A stretch of DNA of 5,578 nucleotides from Rhodoferax sp. (GTDB taxonomy: Bacteria > Pseudomonadota > Gammaproteobacteria > Burkholderiales > Burkholderiaceae_C). Positions 4,743 to 5,578 of the stretch are shown here, piece after piece. The DNA lies in the NCBI GenBank assembly GCA_028292305.1, contig JAQGMQ010000690.1, positions 1-5,578 on the forward strand, in the 5' to 3' direction. Within the stretch, counting starts at the first letter, position 1; the number at the start of each line of letters is the position of its first letter. Position numbers and translations under genes: made by a program. Under the pieces are notes generated by a model that was not told where the DNA came from, did not search any database, and was given only the letters and a program-made list of their open reading frames with translations.

Positions 4743-4763
4743 TATCGCAATCTGGTTGCATTA
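4743..4763. promoter_or_regulatory. Candidate Zur operator 2
   Basis: Matches operator 1 at 16 of 21 positions; the differences are four central bases and one near the left edge. Core GCAATCTGGTTGC followed by ATTA. Start-to-start spacing from operator 1 is 26 bp, about two and a half helical turns. It sits about 50 bp before the likely start of the rightward operon, so it may serve mainly that side. Confidence 0.65.
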
Positions 4764-4812
4764 TCAGCGCAACCGCCGGCTTTTGATTTCTCCGTTTCGT
4801 AAAGATCGCACC

Positions 4813-4977
4813 GTGTTTCGACGCCCTTTCCTGTTTTCCCCCTCTTCCCTCACTTTCATCCCAGGCCGCAGCGTGCTTGCCTGGCCGGCCTGGCAACGCG
4901 TGCTGCTTGTGGTGCCCGTGGTCGTCCTGCTGTGGCTGGCCGTCGCCTGGGCCAGCCTGGAGGCCGCGCCATGGTGA
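4813..4977 (+). CDS. Short membrane protein preceding the zinc ABC ATPase
   Basis: A 54-residue ORF beginning at GTG (4813). Residues about 28-46 (RVLLVVPVVVLLWLAVAWA) form one strongly hydrophobic helix after a basic N-terminus, so a single-pass inner-membrane protein is expected; the rest is short and the C-terminus (SLEAAPW) is brief. Its stop overlaps the ATG of the ABC ATPase by 7 nt (ATGGTGA), and the ATPase SD lies inside it, which argues it is translated and coupled. The frame stays open upstream to a TTG at 4756, but that start lies within candidate operator 2, so GTG is preferred; its SD (AAAGA) is weak. I know no family for it. It could be a small transporter accessory subunit or merely a leader ORF. 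Confidence 0.6.
   Translation: MFRRPFLFSPSSLTFIPGRSVLAWPAWQRVLLVVPVVVLLWLAVAWASLEAAPW
4959..4963 (+). promoter_or_regulatory. Ribosome binding site of the zinc ABC ATPase
   Basis: GGAGG, 7 nt before the ATG at 4971. It fixes the start of the ATPase and lies within the last codons of the short membrane ORF. Confidence 0.75.
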
Positions 4978-5578
4978 GGCTGGACAACCTCACGCTGAGC
5001 TACCGCCAGCACCCGGCCTTGCACCATGTCAGCGGGCAATTTCTGCGGGGCTCGCTCACGGCCATCGTCGGCCCGAACGGCGCCGGCAAAAGCACGCTGC
5101 TGAAGAGCCTGGTGGGCCTGGTTCCATGCACGCCCGGCTGCCTTGCCGTGGCGGTGCCACGCGAACGCATCGCCTACCTGCCGCAACTGGCCGAGATCGA
5201 CCGCAGCTTTCCGATGACGGTGCGCGACTGCGTTCTGCTGGGCTGCTGGCCGCGCCAGGGCGCCTGGGGCGGTGTCGACGCCATGCAGCTGCAGCGCATC
5301 GACCAAGCGCTGCTGGCCGTGGGCCTGGACGGCCTCGGCGCGCGGCCCATCGGCAGCTTGTCGAGCGGGCAATTCCAGCGCGTGATGTTCGCCCGCCTGC
5401 TGGTGCAGGACGCCGAGCTGATCCTGCTCGACGAGCCGTTCAACGCCATGGACAGCAAAACCACTACCGCACTGCTGGCCCTGGTACGGCAATGGCACGG
5501 CGCAGGCCGCACGGTGGTCGCCGTGCTGCACGACGACGCTCAAGTGCGCGCGCATTTCCCCGAGACGCTGCTGCTGGC
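4971..5578 (+). CDS. aztA: Zinc-type ABC transporter ATP-binding protein, AztA/ZnuC family (3' end outside window)
   Basis: The first 202 residues of a nucleotide-binding subunit of a cluster A-I metal importer (Zn/Mn); the C-terminus lies beyond the right edge. Visible motifs: Walker A GPNGAGKST (34-42), Q-loop Q72 in IAYLPQLAEIDRSFP, signature LSSGQ (130-134, Ser in place of the usual first Gly), Walker B LILLDEP (150-156) with catalytic E155, D-loop NAMD and H-loop H187. The IDRSFP..VRD..LLG.WPR region and the LDEPFNA motif match, from memory, AztA proteins better than E. coli ZnuC, hence the symbol; znuC-type remains possible. It would energise zinc uptake with a permease and a periplasmic binding protein expected just downstream. 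Divergent from the Zur-like gene behind two candidate operators, so probably derepressed when zinc is scarce. Confidence 0.88.
   Translation, partial: MVRLDNLTLSYRQHPALHHVSGQFLRGSLTAIVGPNGAGKSTLLKSLVGLVPCTPGCLAVAVPRERIAYLPQLAEIDRSFPMTVRDCVLLGCWPRQGAWGGVDAMQLQRIDQALLAVGLDGLGARPIGSLSSGQFQRVMFARLLVQDAELILLDEPFNAMDSKTTTALLALVRQWHGAGRTVVAVLHDDAQVRAHFPETLLL

Noticed and set aside
4756..4812. Upstream TTG start for the short membrane ORF
   Set aside because: The TTG falls inside candidate operator 2 and has no SD; GTG at 4813 is more plausible, though not proven.
4764..5555. 263-codon open frame on the minus strand
   Set aside because: It is antisense to the zinc ABC ATPase, whose Walker A, signature, Walker B and H-loop are all intact on the plus strand.

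Overview
The window is GC-rich and looks like chromosome of a betaproteobacterium, most probably Burkholderiales and close to Comamonadaceae. That placement rests on the codon and base composition, the style of the proteins and a dispersed GC-rich repeat whose CTTTTCTT...GGCGAAGCAAAAGAA end I associate with that family. It was not checked by any search.

Layout. Bases 8-705 are a group II intron on the + strand. Its 5' end, catalytic domain V and domain VI with a bulged branch-point A all look intact. The maturase gene normally carried in domain IV is reduced to a 69-codon remnant that joins a maturase N-terminus to what looks like its C-terminal tail. Bases 706-1433 hold no credible gene. They are a nested inverted-repeat landscape: two divergent copies of a dispersed repeat face each other around a REP-type pair (BIME) at 939-1044, and the intron sits against a perfect 18-bp palindrome at the end of the left copy.

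Bases 1434-4674 are a tight five-gene operon on the - strand. It reads from right to left: a Zur-type Fur-family repressor, a LolD-like ABC ATPase, a MacB/LolE/FtsX-type permease, a small secreted Cys/His protein and a secreted DUF3299 protein. Four of the five genes are linked by start/stop overlaps (GTGA, ATGA, and an 11-nt overlap); the remaining junction is a 23-nt gap with a strong ribosome binding site. Going right, a short membrane-protein ORF (4813-4977) overlaps by 7 nt the start of a zinc-type ABC ATPase (AztA/ZnuC family) that runs off the right edge.

The divergent region 4675-4812 carries two closely related palindromic sites (cores GCAACAAAGTTGC and GCAATCTGGTTGC) 26 bp apart, which are good candidates for Zur operators. 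The simplest reading is a zinc-starvation locus: Zur senses zinc, the rightward operon encodes a high-affinity zinc importer, and the leftward operon encodes a second, poorly characterised ABC system with secreted partners that is probably also zinc-controlled. The role of the MacB-like transporter, the small Cys/His protein, the DUF3299 protein and the short membrane protein is not established, and they are the most interesting content of the window.
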